The position numbers were made by a program, and so were the translations under genes. DNA of 64,000 nt from Novosphingobium sp. PC22D. GTDB taxonomy: Bacteria; Pseudomonadota; Alphaproteobacteria; Sphingomonadales; Sphingomonadaceae. Location of the stretch: positions 372,001-436,000 of the forward strand of contig NZ_MWMO01000002.1 of NCBI RefSeq assembly GCF_002556635.1. The letters run 5' to 3'. Positions 43,325-55,100 of the stretch are shown in pieces (positions within the stretch are counted from its first letter, which is position 1; every line of letters starts with the position of its first letter). Under the pieces are notes generated by a model, which saw nothing but the letters and a program-made list of their open reading frames with translations, had not been told where the DNA came from and did not search any database.

Positions 43325-43356
43325 TAGCGCACGGCAACGACCGCCGCGACAATTCG

Positions 43357-43393
43357 AAAGACGCCGTCCTTCCTTAGCGGAGGCGGCGTCTTT
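43357..43393 (+). terminator. Rho-independent terminator after the glycine-zipper genes
   Basis: AAAGACGCCG pairs with CGGCGTCTTT (ten bases), enclosing TCC/GGA with a short loop, and ends in TTT. It begins about 32 bases after the second gene's stop. Confidence 0.8.
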
Positions 43394-43576
43394 CCATGGG
43401 GGCGATGGAACCGCGCGCCCGCTTCCCTACGCCCGGCAAATCTGCTCCTATGCCGCGATGCCCGGCTACCCCGCCCTCTCCCGAACTTCGCGCAAGTCTC
43501 TGTCAGACTGCGACAAATGGCCGATTGCGGGTTTTGTGACTGAACACCGTCAACTGCGTCAACCGGGCGCACGCCG

Positions 43577-44329
43577 ATGACCCGCCCCGCGGTCCTCGTC
43601 ACCGGCGGCGCGAAGCGGATCGGCGCCGCGATCGTGCGCCGGTTCGCTGAAGCGGGCTGGCACGTCGTGATCCATCATGGCCGGTCGGCGGACGCGGCCG
43701 AGGCGCTGGCGACACGGCTTCCAAGCGCCGAGACGGTCTCGTGCGATCTTGCCGATCCGGCCGCGTCGATCGCCATGGTCGACGAGCTTGCGCAGCGGCT
43801 TTCCGATTGGCGCGTGCTCGTCAACTGCGCCGGGATATTCCCGCTCGACAGCGTAGCCGCGCTCGATCCCGCCGTCTTCACGCGGGCGATGGCGGTGAAC
43901 GCGGCCGCACCCGCGATCCTGGCTCAGCGTTTCCTGGCGCACGCCCGTGCCCAGGGGGGGCGCCGCGTGGTCCAGGTCACCGACCAGAAGATCGCCAATC
44001 CCAACCCCGATTTCTTCTCCTACACGATGAGCAAGCACGCGCTCGCCGCCACCGTGCCGATGCTCTCGATGGCGCTCGATAACGCGGCGGACCGGGTCTA
44101 CGCGATCGCGCCGGGCGCGATTCTCGCCAGCCACGACCAGGCCGAGGACGAGACCGAACGCTCACACCGGATGAATCTGCTCCAGCGCAAGACGGGCGCG
44201 GGCGAGATCGCCGATGCGGCGCTGTTCCTCTCGCAGGGCTGGCTCGCGAGCGGCGAGACGCTCTACGTCGATTCCGGCCAGCACCTGCTGCGCCAGCCGC
44301 GCGACGTGCTCTTCCTCGCCCGGGAGTGA
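43577..44329 (+). CDS. SDR-family reductase, pteridine-reductase (FolM)-like
   Basis: A 250-residue short-chain reductase. TGGAKRIGAAIVRRFAEAG is the FolM/PTR1-type dinucleotide motif with Arg before Ile-Gly, NCAGIFPLD replaces NNAG, and the catalytic Tyr/Lys are in YTMSKHALAA. The Ser position is occupied by QVTDQK (Thr/Asp), as in pteridine reductases. It probably reduces dihydropterin or dihydrofolate derivatives with NADPH, but other SDR substrates cannot be excluded. It is followed by cfa after 83 bases and has no folate genes around it. Confidence 0.78.
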   Translation: MTRPAVLVTGGAKRIGAAIVRRFAEAGWHVVIHHGRSADAAEALATRLPSAETVSCDLADPAASIAMVDELAQRLSDWRVLVNCAGIFPLDSVAALDPAVFTRAMAVNAAAPAILAQRFLAHARAQGGRRVVQVTDQKIANPNPDFFSYTMSKHALAATVPMLSMALDNAADRVYAIAPGAILASHDQAEDETERSHRMNLLQRKTGAGEIADAALFLSQGWLASGETLYVDSGQHLLRQPRDVLFLARE

Positions 44330-44412
44330 GGCCCGCGCGGGGACTGAAGACTTGCGGCCCGGCGCGCGGTGGCTAAGTACGCGCCCATAGGCAGCACAGG
44401 CACGGGACGCAC

Positions 44413-45678
44413 ATGGCCAAACGCATTCTCGATCGTTTCCTTTCGAGCGGCGTGCGAAAGGGAACTCTCGAAGTCCGCCGTCCGGACGGAAGCGTGGCGC
44501 GCTTCGGGCAACCCGCAGAAGGATACCCGGACGTCGCCATCCGGCTGGCGTCGGACAAGGCGGAGCGGCGCATCCTGCTCGACCCCCGGCTCGGCGCGGC
44601 GGAAGCCTTCATGGACGGCCAGCTCGAGGTCGAGGAAGGCGACATCATGCTGCTGATCGAGCTGCTGCGCGCCAACCGCCCCTGGGACCGGGGCGGCGAA
44701 GTGCGCGAGATGAGCCGTTTCAAGAAGCTGCGCGCGCGGATCGCGACGCGGCTCGACGGCATCAACCAGGCCGCGCGCGCCAAGTCCAACGTCGCCCACC
44801 ACTACGACGTCGGCAACGATCTCTACCGCCTGTTCCTCGATGCCGAGCACATGCAGTATAGCTGCGCTTACTGGCCGCGCCCGGACATGACGCTCGAACA
44901 GGCGCAGGAGGCCAAGCTCGCGCACATCGCCGCCAAGCTCGCGCTCGCGCCCGGCCAGCGCGTGCTCGACATCGGCTGCGGCTGGGGCGGCATGGCGATC
45001 TACCTCGCGCGCCACGCCGACGTGCGGGTCCACGGCATCACGCTGAGCGAAGAGCAGCTCGCGCTCGCCCGCGAACGCGCCGCGGCCGCCGGCGTCGCCG
45101 ATCGCATCGACTTCGAGCTGGTCGACTACCGCGATCTCGCCGCCAGCGGCGCGCGCTACGACCGGATCGTCTCGGTCGGCATGTTCGAGCACGTCGGGCA
45201 AGCGCAGTTCGACCGCTTCTTCGCCGACTGCGCGCGGCTGCTGGAAGACGACGGCGTCATGCTGCTCCACACGATCGGCCGCATGGGCGGCCCCGGCGCG
45301 ACCGATGCCTTCACGCGCAAGTACATCTTCCCCGGCGGCTACATCCCGGCGCTGAGCGAAACCGTCGCGGCCAGCGAACGCTCGCGCCTCATTGCCAGCG
45401 ACGTCGAGACGCTGCGGCTGCACTATGCGCTGACGCTGCGCGAGTGGTACAAGCGCTGTGTCGGGAACCTCGACAAGATCGTCGCGCTCCACGACGAGCG
45501 CTTCTACCGCATGTGGATCTTCTACCTCGCGGGCGCGACCGCCGCCTTCGAGAGCGGGAGCATGTGCAACTACCAGATCCAGTACACCCGACTGCGCCGC
45601 ACGCTGCCGCTGGCGCGCGACTACATGGGCGAGGCGGAGCGCAAGCTGCTGGGCTCGCCGGGCACCGCGCAGCGCTAG
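44413..45678 (+). CDS. cfa: Cyclopropane-fatty-acyl-phospholipid synthase
   Basis: A 421-residue methyltransferase that adds a methylene from SAM across the double bond of unsaturated phospholipid acyl chains. The SAM-binding motif VLDIGCGWGGMAIYLA is near residue 185, followed by GITLSEEQLALARERA, the active-site region YRDLAASGARYDRIVSVGMFEHVG and the family pattern FPGGYIPALSE. The N-terminal lipid-binding part has AEAFMDGQLEVEEGDIMLLIELL and HHYDVGNDLYRLFLD, MQYSCAYW. The length is normal. It acts at the inner membrane. Confidence 0.92.
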   Translation: MAKRILDRFLSSGVRKGTLEVRRPDGSVARFGQPAEGYPDVAIRLASDKAERRILLDPRLGAAEAFMDGQLEVEEGDIMLLIELLRANRPWDRGGEVREMSRFKKLRARIATRLDGINQAARAKSNVAHHYDVGNDLYRLFLDAEHMQYSCAYWPRPDMTLEQAQEAKLAHIAAKLALAPGQRVLDIGCGWGGMAIYLARHADVRVHGITLSEEQLALARERAAAAGVADRIDFELVDYRDLAASGARYDRIVSVGMFEHVGQAQFDRFFADCARLLEDDGVMLLHTIGRMGGPGATDAFTRKYIFPGGYIPALSETVAASERSRLIASDVETLRLHYALTLREWYKRCVGNLDKIVALHDERFYRMWIFYLAGATAAFESGSMCNYQIQYTRLRRTLPLARDYMGEAERKLLGSPGTAQR

Positions 45679-45753
45679 CTTCGCGGCCCTTGTCGCCGCC
45701 CCGGCCTTGGCCTAGGGGCGCGTCGAGCCCGCTCCATCCCGATACGAAAGCCA

Positions 45754-46974
<1,221 letters not shown>

Positions 46975-46987
46975 GTTCCCGCACCTG

Positions 46988-47021
46988 GGTCGGGTCGTTG
47001 CGGTTTCGCGACGACCCGACC
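46988..47021 (+). terminator. Hairpin terminator after argG
   Basis: GGTCGGGTCG pairs with CGACCCGACC (ten bases, extended by T-A inside), starting 13 bases after the argG stop. No T-run follows, so it may be rho-aided. Confidence 0.6.
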
Positions 47022-47093
47022 GCGAAGGGGTGCCCAACGCCGATTTGAGCGTGTACCTGCCCGCTCGCACTAGCGGGATGGAGTGGGACCCCA

Positions 47094-47657
47094 ATGGGAC
47101 AACGCCTTGGCCAGCGCGCCGGTATTTTCGGGCCGGCTATCACTTTCGCTGCGGCGATCGCGCTGCCGGTCAGCGGACTGGCACTGCTCGGCGCGGCCGA
47201 GAGCCCGGCGATCGCCGGCGAAACGCTGACGACGCGCGCGACCAATCCGGCTTTCGCCGGCGTGGCCGACGCGGTGCGCGCCGCGCCCGCTTCGACGGAC
47301 CTGCTCGGCCAAGCCGAGGCCGAAGCGGCGCGGCAGGACGAGACGGCGACCGACACCGCCGAACCGATCGGTTCGGGCGTCGCGAGCTACTATGGCCGCA
47401 AGTTCGCGGGCCGGCGCACCGCCAGTGGCGACGTCTTCGATCCCACCCAGCTCACCGCCGCGCACCGCACCCTGCCCTTCGGCAGCCGCGTGCGCGTCAC
47501 CAATCGCCGCAACGGCAAGACCGTGATCGTCAAGATCAACGACCGCGGCCCCTTCCACGCCGATCGCGTGATCGATCTCAGCCGCGCCGCGGCCGGCGAG
47601 ATCGGGCTTGTCGGTCCGGGCAGCGGCAAGGTTGAACTGGCGCTGCTGAGCGACTGA
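47094..47657 (+). CDS. rlpA: RlpA-like septal ring lytic transglycosylase family protein
   Basis: A 187-residue exported protein. A hydrophobic signal or anchor segment (AITFAAAIALPVSGLALLGAA) precedes a spacer, and then from about residue 93 a double-psi beta-barrel domain: GVASYYGRKFAGRRTASGDVFD, LTAAHRTLPFGSRVRVTNRRNGKTVIVKINDRGPFHADRVIDLSRAAAGEIGL. RlpA proteins cleave denuded glycan strands or bind peptidoglycan. There is no lipobox Cys and no SPOR domain, which full RlpA proteins often carry, so this is the short type. Confidence 0.85.
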   Translation: MGQRLGQRAGIFGPAITFAAAIALPVSGLALLGAAESPAIAGETLTTRATNPAFAGVADAVRAAPASTDLLGQAEAEAARQDETATDTAEPIGSGVASYYGRKFAGRRTASGDVFDPTQLTAAHRTLPFGSRVRVTNRRNGKTVIVKINDRGPFHADRVIDLSRAAAGEIGLVGPGSGKVELALLSD

Positions 47658-47734
47658 CCGGCCCGGCGCGCCGTGCCTGACCGGGCGCATGCCCCTCAGA
47701 TCGCGAATTGAACCCGCCGATGGCTCCGCCATCG

Positions 47735-50542
47735 CTAGCTCGCCAGGGGCTCCTGCGGCACCCGCGCCCCGTCCCACAGCTCGCCCGCGGCCCGCGGCCG
47801 CCCGAGCAGATAGCCCTGCGCCTCGTCGCAGCCTTCGACCTTGAGCAGATCGAGCTGCTCCCAGGATTCGAGCCCTTCGGCCAGCACCGGCACCTGAAGG
47901 CTCCGCCCGAGCGCGAGCACCGCGCGGATGATCGCGCGTGCCTGCGCGCTCTTGCCCGATTCGAGCAGGAACGACTTGTCGATCTTGATCTTGTCGAACG
48001 GGAATGAATTCAGCGTGTCGAGCGAGGAATAGCCGGTGCCGAAGTCGTCGATCGCCACTGTCACGCCCAGCGCCTTGATGCTGCGCAGGATATGCAGCGC
48101 GCGCTCCTTGTCGGCGACGATCGCGGTCTCGGTGATCTCAAGCTCGAGGCGGTTTGGCGACAGTCCCGTTTCGGCCAGGGTGGAAAGGACAGTCTCCATG
48201 AGATCGGCCTGCAATAGCTGGACCGGAGAGAGATTGACCGCCAGCTTCCAGGGCTTCTCCCATTTCGCCGCGTCGAGACAGGCCTCGCGCAGGACCCATT
48301 CGCCGATAGGAAGAATCTCGCCCGTCTGCTCGGCAATGGGAATGAACCGCGAAGGCGGTATCGGGCCGAGCCGCGAATGGTTCCAGCGCAACAGCGCTTC
48401 GTAGCCAACGATCTCGTCGGTCGCGAGCGAAAGCTGGGCCTGATAGGCGAGCGACAGCTCGTTGCGCTCGATCGCCTGACGCAAGTCGTTGGCGAGCTGG
48501 CGTTCGGCCCGCGCCTTCTCGTCCATGCTCTTTTCGTACTGGCAGATCCGGGTGCCGATCATGTTCTTGGCACGATACATCGCGAGGTCGGCGTTGTTCA
48601 GCACATGCTCGCGATTCTCGCCGTTCTCGGGAAAAGCGGCGAAGCCGATGCTCGCGCCCGCGCTGAAAGTGCACTCCGAGACCGTCACGTGCGTGGCGAA
48701 CGCGTCCTCGATCCCCGATACGAGATCCTCCGCCTCCCGCTTGTCGCGGAAGTGGAAGAAAGCGGCGAACTCGTCGCCGCCGAGCCTCGCGAAGAAAACG
48801 CGTTCGAAATCGTCTCCGGACAGGCGTTCGCCGATCTTGCTCAGGAGCGCGTCGCCGGCGGCATGGCCCCAGGTGTCGTTGACCTCCTTGAAGCGGTCGA
48901 GGTCGATCACCGCGACGCCGACATGGCTGGCCCCTGCCTTGGCGCTGGCGATGGCGGCGTCGAGCCGGCGATTGAAATAGGTGCGATTGGGCAGGCCGGT
49001 GAGATCGTCATGCAACGCCATGTGCGCGATCTGTGCCTCGGAGCGCCGATGCGCGGTCACGTCCTCGTAGGTCGTGACCCACCCCCCGTTGTCCAGGCGA
49101 TGATGGGACATGTAGACGTGCAGTCCGTTGGCATAGTTTATGTCCATCGAGCCGCCCGCGCCCTGAGCCATCGATTCGTCGAGACGCTCCTCGATTCCCC
49201 GCAGGCCTTCGTCCGAGAGCGGCTCCCCGTTCACGGACGCCATCGTCAAACGCAGCACGTCCTCGAACAACATGCCCTGCGCGAGACTGTCCGGCGCGAT
49301 GCCGTAGATTTCGCAATAGCGCTCGTTCCACAAAACCAGCCTGCGGTCTGCACTGTACATGCACAGCCCCTGGTGCATGTTCGACAGCGCGGCATCGAGA
49401 TTGGCGGTCACGGCGAGCAGGCGATCCTTGTCCGCCTTCGTTTCGGTCATGTCGCGCGTGATCTTGGCGAAACCGCGGAAGCGCCCCTTGTCGTCGCGAA
49501 CCGCTTCGATCGTGGCGAGGGCCCAGAACCGCGATCCATCCTTGCGCATGCGCCAGCCCTCGGCCGAGTATCGACCGTCCAGCCGGGCTCTTCGCAGCGC
49601 CTGCGCCGGCTTGCCCGCCAGGCGATCCTCGACGCCGTAGAATGCCTCCAGCGGGAGGCCGACGGCCTCGGCGGCCGTGTAGCCCTTGAGCCGCGCGGCA
49701 CCGGCGTTCCAGTTCGCGACGTGCCCGTCGGGCGTCAACATGTAGATCGCGCAATCGGAAATGCCCTGCACGAAGATCCGGAACTCGCGCTCGTGCTCGA
49801 CCGCCGAGACCTGCACGCGATAGCTGACGAAGGCCGCGAACATCCCGCAGGCGAGCACGAACAGCGAGACGAGCGAGATCATCGCCGCGAGCTGGATGTC
49901 GGAGAGCATTCCGGAGGAATCGAAGGTCCGCGAATGCGGAATCAGCGTCGTGCCGGCCATCGCGGTGAAGTGCAGCGAGAGCACGGCGAGCACCGCAAGC
50001 GATCCGCTGAGCAGCGCGCTGTTCTTGCGCCTGCGGTCGAATCCGAAGGTCAGCGCGGGAATCATGAAGCCGACGGCGAAGACCACCGAAGCGATGACGT
50101 GCGGAACCGACCAGCGAAACTCGGCCATCATCTCCACCGCGAGCATGCCCGTGTAGTGCATTGCCGCATAGCCGCCGCCGACCACGATCCCGGCCAGCGC
50201 ATGAACTCTCGATCGCTTGTCGAAGACCGCGAGATTGAAGCCGACGGTCGTCGCCACCACGGCGATCAGGAGCGAGCCCAACGTGAGCGAGAAATCGTAG
50301 CTGGTCCCGAAACCGCCGCCGGGATCGTAACCCAGCATGCTGACGAAATGCGTGGCCCAGGCGCCCAGTCCGGCGCAGGCTCCGGCAAGCGTGAGCCATC
50401 CGCGACGGCGCCAGCGCTCGCCGTACGTCGCCCGCCGCAGGATGAATATCGCGGCGGACGCGGACAGCACACAGAGAACGCCGGCTACCAACAGAAAGCG
50501 AATGTCGTGCTGGTCTCGCAAGCAGTAGTACAAACCGGACAT
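47735..50542 (-). CDS. MHYT-PAS-GGDEF-EAL c-di-GMP protein
   Basis: A 935-residue membrane protein. Residues 1-245 hold seven hydrophobic segments with MHYT-type motifs, WATHFVSM (about residue 64), AAMHYTGM (about 128) and LHFTAMAG (about 195), thought to bind copper or sense oxygen, CO or NO. PAS domains follow at about 250-380 (ISDCAIYMLTPDGHVANWN) and about 390-510 (LSNMHQGLCMYSADRRLVLWNERY), then GGDEF with RLGGDEF (GGDEF at 588-592) and EAL with YEALLRW (EAL at 715-717), DDFGTGYSS and AEGLES. In the last, Gly-Leu-Glu-Ser replaces the usual GVET, so phosphodiesterase activity may be altered. Confidence 0.9.
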   Translation of the reverse strand: MSGLYYCLRDQHDIRFLLVAGVLCVLSASAAIFILRRATYGERWRRRGWLTLAGACAGLGAWATHFVSMLGYDPGGGFGTSYDFSLTLGSLLIAVVATTVGFNLAVFDKRSRVHALAGIVVGGGYAAMHYTGMLAVEMMAEFRWSVPHVIASVVFAVGFMIPALTFGFDRRRKNSALLSGSLAVLAVLSLHFTAMAGTTLIPHSRTFDSSGMLSDIQLAAMISLVSLFVLACGMFAAFVSYRVQVSAVEHEREFRIFVQGISDCAIYMLTPDGHVANWNAGAARLKGYTAAEAVGLPLEAFYGVEDRLAGKPAQALRRARLDGRYSAEGWRMRKDGSRFWALATIEAVRDDKGRFRGFAKITRDMTETKADKDRLLAVTANLDAALSNMHQGLCMYSADRRLVLWNERYCEIYGIAPDSLAQGMLFEDVLRLTMASVNGEPLSDEGLRGIEERLDESMAQGAGGSMDINYANGLHVYMSHHRLDNGGWVTTYEDVTAHRRSEAQIAHMALHDDLTGLPNRTYFNRRLDAAIASAKAGASHVGVAVIDLDRFKEVNDTWGHAAGDALLSKIGERLSGDDFERVFFARLGGDEFAAFFHFRDKREAEDLVSGIEDAFATHVTVSECTFSAGASIGFAAFPENGENREHVLNNADLAMYRAKNMIGTRICQYEKSMDEKARAERQLANDLRQAIERNELSLAYQAQLSLATDEIVGYEALLRWNHSRLGPIPPSRFIPIAEQTGEILPIGEWVLREACLDAAKWEKPWKLAVNLSPVQLLQADLMETVLSTLAETGLSPNRLELEITETAIVADKERALHILRSIKALGVTVAIDDFGTGYSSLDTLNSFPFDKIKIDKSFLLESGKSAQARAIIRAVLALGRSLQVPVLAEGLESWEQLDLLKVEGCDEAQGYLLGRPRAAGELWDGARVPQEPLAS

Positions 50543-50713
50543 CCGAACCCCGTATTTTTACGGAGCAATAGACTTGAGAAATTAATTCAAGATAAAAGTG
50601 GCGTTTTTGCAACGCTAAGAGACGACTGGTGCACACAAGTTCCGGCCCGTCTCGCGGCGAACCAAGAATTCCGGCTCGGCCATTCCGGCCCGATGACGGC
50701 GGTCATCGTGGCG

Positions 50714-52168
50714 TCAGGCGCCGGGCACGTCCGCATCGTCGCCCGACTGCGTACCGCCGCCAAGCGCGACATAGAGGCTCACCGCGTTCTGCAGCTCGGT
50801 CGCGCGCAATTGGATCAGCGTCTGGCTGGCGGAGAACAGATTGCGCTCCGCATCGAGCACTTCGAGGTAAATGGCGATACCGTTGTCATAGCGCAGCCGC
50901 GCGGTGTGCGCGAGCCGGCGCTGCGCCTCGAGCGCGCGCTGCTGGGCTTCGATCTGCTCGGCGAAGCGGCGCTTGGCGACAAGCGCATCGGCAACTTCGC
51001 GGAACGCGCCCTGCACGGCGCGCTGGTACGCGGCGGCCAGTTCCTCGGCCTGCGCCCGGCTGAGGTCGAGCTGACCTTCCCGGCGGCCCCAGTCGAAGAT
51101 CGGCAGACCCGCGTCGCCGCCAAAGCTCCACGCGCGATTGTCGCCGGTGAACAGATCCCCCAGCGACGAGCTGGCGAAGCCGAACAGGCCGGTGAGCGAG
51201 ATCTGCGGGAAGAACGCGGCGCGCGCGGCGCCGATGTTGGCGTTTGCCGCGCGCAGGTTGTGCTCGGCCTGCAGGATGTCCGGACGGTTTTCAAGGAGCT
51301 GCGACGGCAGGCCCGGATCGACCGGCACGAGCTGCTGCTCGAAGCGCAGCGGCTCGGGCAGGCTCGCATCGATGGGACCACCCACGAGCACTTCGAGCAG
51401 GTTGCGCGCCTGTTCGGTGGTCCGCTGAATTTCCGCCAGCTCGGTCTCCGCCTGAGTCAGCAGGAGCATCGTCTGATCGTAGTCGACCGTCGAGGTGACC
51501 CCCGCATCGAGGCGAAGCCCGGCGATCCGCACCCCTTCGCGGCGCGCCTCGAGCGTGCGCCGGGCGAGGCGCAGGCGTTCCTCGCCCGCGCGGATGTCGA
51601 AATAGGTCGCCGCGACCTGGGCGATGAGCGACAGGCGGAAGGCGCGTGCCCCCTCGATCGAGGCAAGCCAGGTCTGCCGTTGGGCCTCGCTGAGATTGCG
51701 CACGCGTCCCCACAGGTCGAGTTCGAACGAACTGACGCCGACATTGGCGCTGAACTGGTTGAAGGTCACGCCCGAGGGGGCGCCCTCGCCCTCGGGGACA
51801 GCCGCGCCCTGCGCCCCGAGCGCGGAGAGCGGCTGACGCGCCCGTGTTCCCGAAGCCGAGGCGGAGATGGTCGGCAGCCGGTCGGCAGCCTGGACCCGGT
51901 ACTGCGCGCGGGCCTGGGCAATGCGCGCGTAGGATTGGGCAAGATCGCGATTGCGCTCGAGCGCGGTGCCGATCAGTTCGAGCAGGCGCGGATCGCGGAA
52001 GAAGTCCCGCCATCCGAGCTTCGCCGCCGAAGCGGCACCGGCACGATCCGCATCGGCGGGATAGGCGCTCGCGATCGGCGCCGCCGGCTGCCGGAACGAG
52101 GGCGCGAGATTGCACCCGGCAAGCGAGCCGGCGGCCAGGACGGCGAGCGCGGTGCCGAGACTACGCAT
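50714..52168 (-). CDS. RND efflux outer-membrane channel (OprM/NodT family)
   Basis: A 484-residue outer-membrane lipoprotein. Signal peptide ALAVLAAGSLAGC has a lipobox with Cys at residue 19. Two OEP repeats follow, e.g. AAANANIGAARAAFFPQISLTGLFG and GRREGQLDLSRAQAEELAAAYQRAVQGAFREVADAL, giving the TolC-like tunnel. It is the last gene of the efflux operon and overlaps the pump gene by eight bases. Together with the adaptor and pump upstream it forms a complete tripartite system. The drugs it handles cannot be inferred. Confidence 0.92.
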   Translation of the reverse strand: MRSLGTALAVLAAGSLAGCNLAPSFRQPAAPIASAYPADADRAGAASAAKLGWRDFFRDPRLLELIGTALERNRDLAQSYARIAQARAQYRVQAADRLPTISASASGTRARQPLSALGAQGAAVPEGEGAPSGVTFNQFSANVGVSSFELDLWGRVRNLSEAQRQTWLASIEGARAFRLSLIAQVAATYFDIRAGEERLRLARRTLEARREGVRIAGLRLDAGVTSTVDYDQTMLLLTQAETELAEIQRTTEQARNLLEVLVGGPIDASLPEPLRFEQQLVPVDPGLPSQLLENRPDILQAEHNLRAANANIGAARAAFFPQISLTGLFGFASSSLGDLFTGDNRAWSFGGDAGLPIFDWGRREGQLDLSRAQAEELAAAYQRAVQGAFREVADALVAKRRFAEQIEAQQRALEAQRRLAHTARLRYDNGIAIYLEVLDAERNLFSASQTLIQLRATELQNAVSLYVALGGGTQSGDDADVPGA

Positions 52169-55100
52169 GGCTTTCGCCTCCTTCGCCGTGGCCGGGGCGG
52201 TTCTCTGCGAGCCAGCGCGAGTCTTCGCCTTCGGGATCGCGCCGCTTCGAAAGGTATCGCCGCGCGATCAGATAGAACACCGGGGTAAAGAAGATGCCGA
52301 ACGCGGTCGCCGCGATCATGCCGCCCATGACCCCGGTGCCCACCGCCATGCGGCTTGCCGCACCCGCGCCCGAGGCAATAACGAGCGGAACCATGCCCAG
52401 GATGAAAGCGAGACTGGTCATCAGGATCGGCCGCAAGCGCTGACGGGCCGCCTCGAGCGTGGCGTCCTCGGGCGAGCGCCCGCCCTCCTCGTCCTCGATC
52501 GCGAACTCGACGATAAGGATCGCGTTCTTGGCCGCCAGACCGATGATGGTGATCAGACCGATGTTGAAATAGACGTCCGCCGAAAGTCCGCGCAGCAGCG
52601 TGAACAGCACCGCGCCCAGAATGCCGAAGGGCACCACGAGCAGGACCGAGACCGGAATGCCCCAGCTGTTGTACAGCGCGGCGAGCAACAGGAACACGAC
52701 GATCACGCTCAGACCGAGCAGCATGCCGATCTGGCCGCCGGCCTGCTTTTCCTCGTAGGCGGTGCCGGTCCATTCGAAGGCGAAATTGCCGCCCAGGTGC
52801 TCGCCGGCAATGCGCTCCATCGCCTCGAGCGCCGCGCCGGACGATTCGCCCTGCGCCGCCGACCCGGAAATGGTGAGCGAGGGATAGCCGTTGTAGCGCT
52901 CGACCTGGATCGGGCCGGAGCGCCATTCGGCGTTCGCGAAGGCGCTGAAGGGGACCATCTGGCCGTTGTCGCCGCGAACCCGCAGCGCCATGATGTCGTC
53001 GGGCGTCATCCGCGCCGGCGCGTCGGCCTGGATGTAGACGCGCAAGATGCTGCCCTCGCGGCTGAAGTCGTTGGCGTAGGACGAGCCGAAGGCAATCGCG
53101 AGCGTCTGGTTCACCGAACTGATCGACAGCCCCATCGCCCGCGCCTTGACCCGGTCGATGTCGACGAACAGTTCGGGCGCGTCGCCCTGCCCGTCCGGAC
53201 GGACTTGCGCCAGCGTCGGGTCCTGCGAGGCGGCGGCGACAATCGCGTCGCGCGCCGCGATCAGGCCCTCGCGATCGATGCCGGAGCGGTCCTCGACCTT
53301 CATCGAGAAGCCGGTGGCGTTGCCCAGCGCCTGGATCGCCGGCGGATTGAGCGCGAAGACGGTCGCTCCGGGAAGGCCGTAGGCGAATTTCTGCGCTTCG
53401 GCGATCATCGCCGGCACGCCAGAGGCTTCGTCGGTGCGTTCTTCCCAAGGCTTGAGCGAGATGAACGAAAGCGCCGCGCTCTGGCTCTGTCCATAGAAAT
53501 TGAAGCCGATGAGCGAGACGATGTTGTCGACCTGCGGTTTGGCCAGGAAGTGCTTTTCCATCTTCTCGACGACCGCCTCCGTGCGGTCCATCGTCGCACC
53601 GACCGGAGCGTCGTAGTTGACCATGATGTAGCCTTGGTCTTCCTCGGGCAGAAAGCCGCCCGGCAGGCGCGTGAACAGCACGAAGGTCACCACGGCCATC
53701 ACCGCGAAGACCGCCAGCCAGCGGAACGGGACGGACATCATCCGCTTTACCGTGCCACCATAGCGATGGGTCGCGCGACCGAAGCGGTCGTTGAACCATG
53801 CGAAGAAGCGGTCCGGCCAGCCGCGAATGCCGGACCGCACCTCTTCGTCTTCGCCCTTCATCTCGTGCGGCTTCAGCAAGGTCGCGCACAAGGCCGGCGT
53901 CAGCGTGAGCGCGAGCACGGCTGAGAAGAAGATCGAAACCGCGAGCGTCACCGAGAACTGCCGGTAGATTCCGCCCGTCGAGCCGGGAAAGAACGCCATC
54001 GGCACGAAGACCGCCACGAGAACCAGCGTGATGCCGATGATCGCGCTGCGGATCTGGTCCATCGCCCTGATCGTGGCGAGACGCGGCGGAAGCTTCTCTT
54101 CGGACATGATGCGCTCGACATTCTCCACGACGACGATCGCGTCATCGACAAGAATGCCGATGGCGACGACCATCGCGAAGAGCGAGAGCGTGTTGATCGA
54201 AAAGCCGAACAGGAAGAGGCCGAGGCAGGCGCCGAGGAGCGCGATCGGCACCACCACCGCGGGGATGAGCGTCGCACGCCAGTTCTGCAGGAACAGGAAC
54301 ATGACGAGGAAGACGAGCACCATCGCCTCGATCAGCGTGTGCACGACGCTGTCGATCGAGGCATTGATGAACGGCGTGGTATCGAAGGCAACGTCCCATT
54401 GCAGGCTGGGCGGAAAGGTCTTCTCGAGTTCGGCCATGCGCTCGCGGACCAGGTTCGCGGTCTCCACCGCATTGGCGCCCGAGGCGAGCTGGATGCCCAT
54501 TCCCGCGATATCGTCACCGTCGAGCCGTGCGCGGAAGGTATAGCTTTCCGCGCCGAGTTCGACTCGCGCGACGTCACTCAGCCGGACCGTCGAACCGTCC
54601 TGGTTCGACTTGACGATGATCCGCTCGAACTGCTCGGGATTGGAGAAGCGGTTCTGGGTGACGATCTTGGCGGTGAATTCGGTCTCGCGCGTCACCGGCT
54701 GGTCACCCAGCCCGCCGCCGGCCGTCTGGCTGTTCTGCTCCTGCACTGCTGACAGGACCTCGCCCGGCGTCAGCGAATAGCCCGCCAGCTTCGTCGGATC
54801 GATCCAGATGCGCATCGCGTATTGCGAGCCGAACAGGATCACGTCACCCACCCCGTTCACGCGGCGGATCTCGTTGACGATGTTGTTGTTGGTGTAGTTG
54901 CCGATCTCGAGCGGGCTCATCGCCCCGTTTTCCGACGAGATCGCCATGACCATCAGGAAACCGTTGGTGTTGTCGGTGATCTGGATACCGAGTTGCCGGA
55001 CCGCCTCGGGCAGCCGCGATTCGGCCCGGTTGAGCCGGTCTTGAACCTCGCTGCGCGCGTCGTTGAGATCGGTGCCCGATTCGAACGTGAGCGTGATCTG

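Noticed and set aside
48377..52288. A 1303-codon open frame on the plus strand
   Set aside because: It lies opposite the MHYT-GGDEF-EAL, outer-membrane channel and pump genes and is low-complexity Arg/Glu/His-rich. High GC removes stop codons in the antisense frames, so it is a shadow.
52110..53924. A 604-codon plus-strand frame opposite the RND pump
   Set aside because: A shadow of the pump gene with no recognisable motif.
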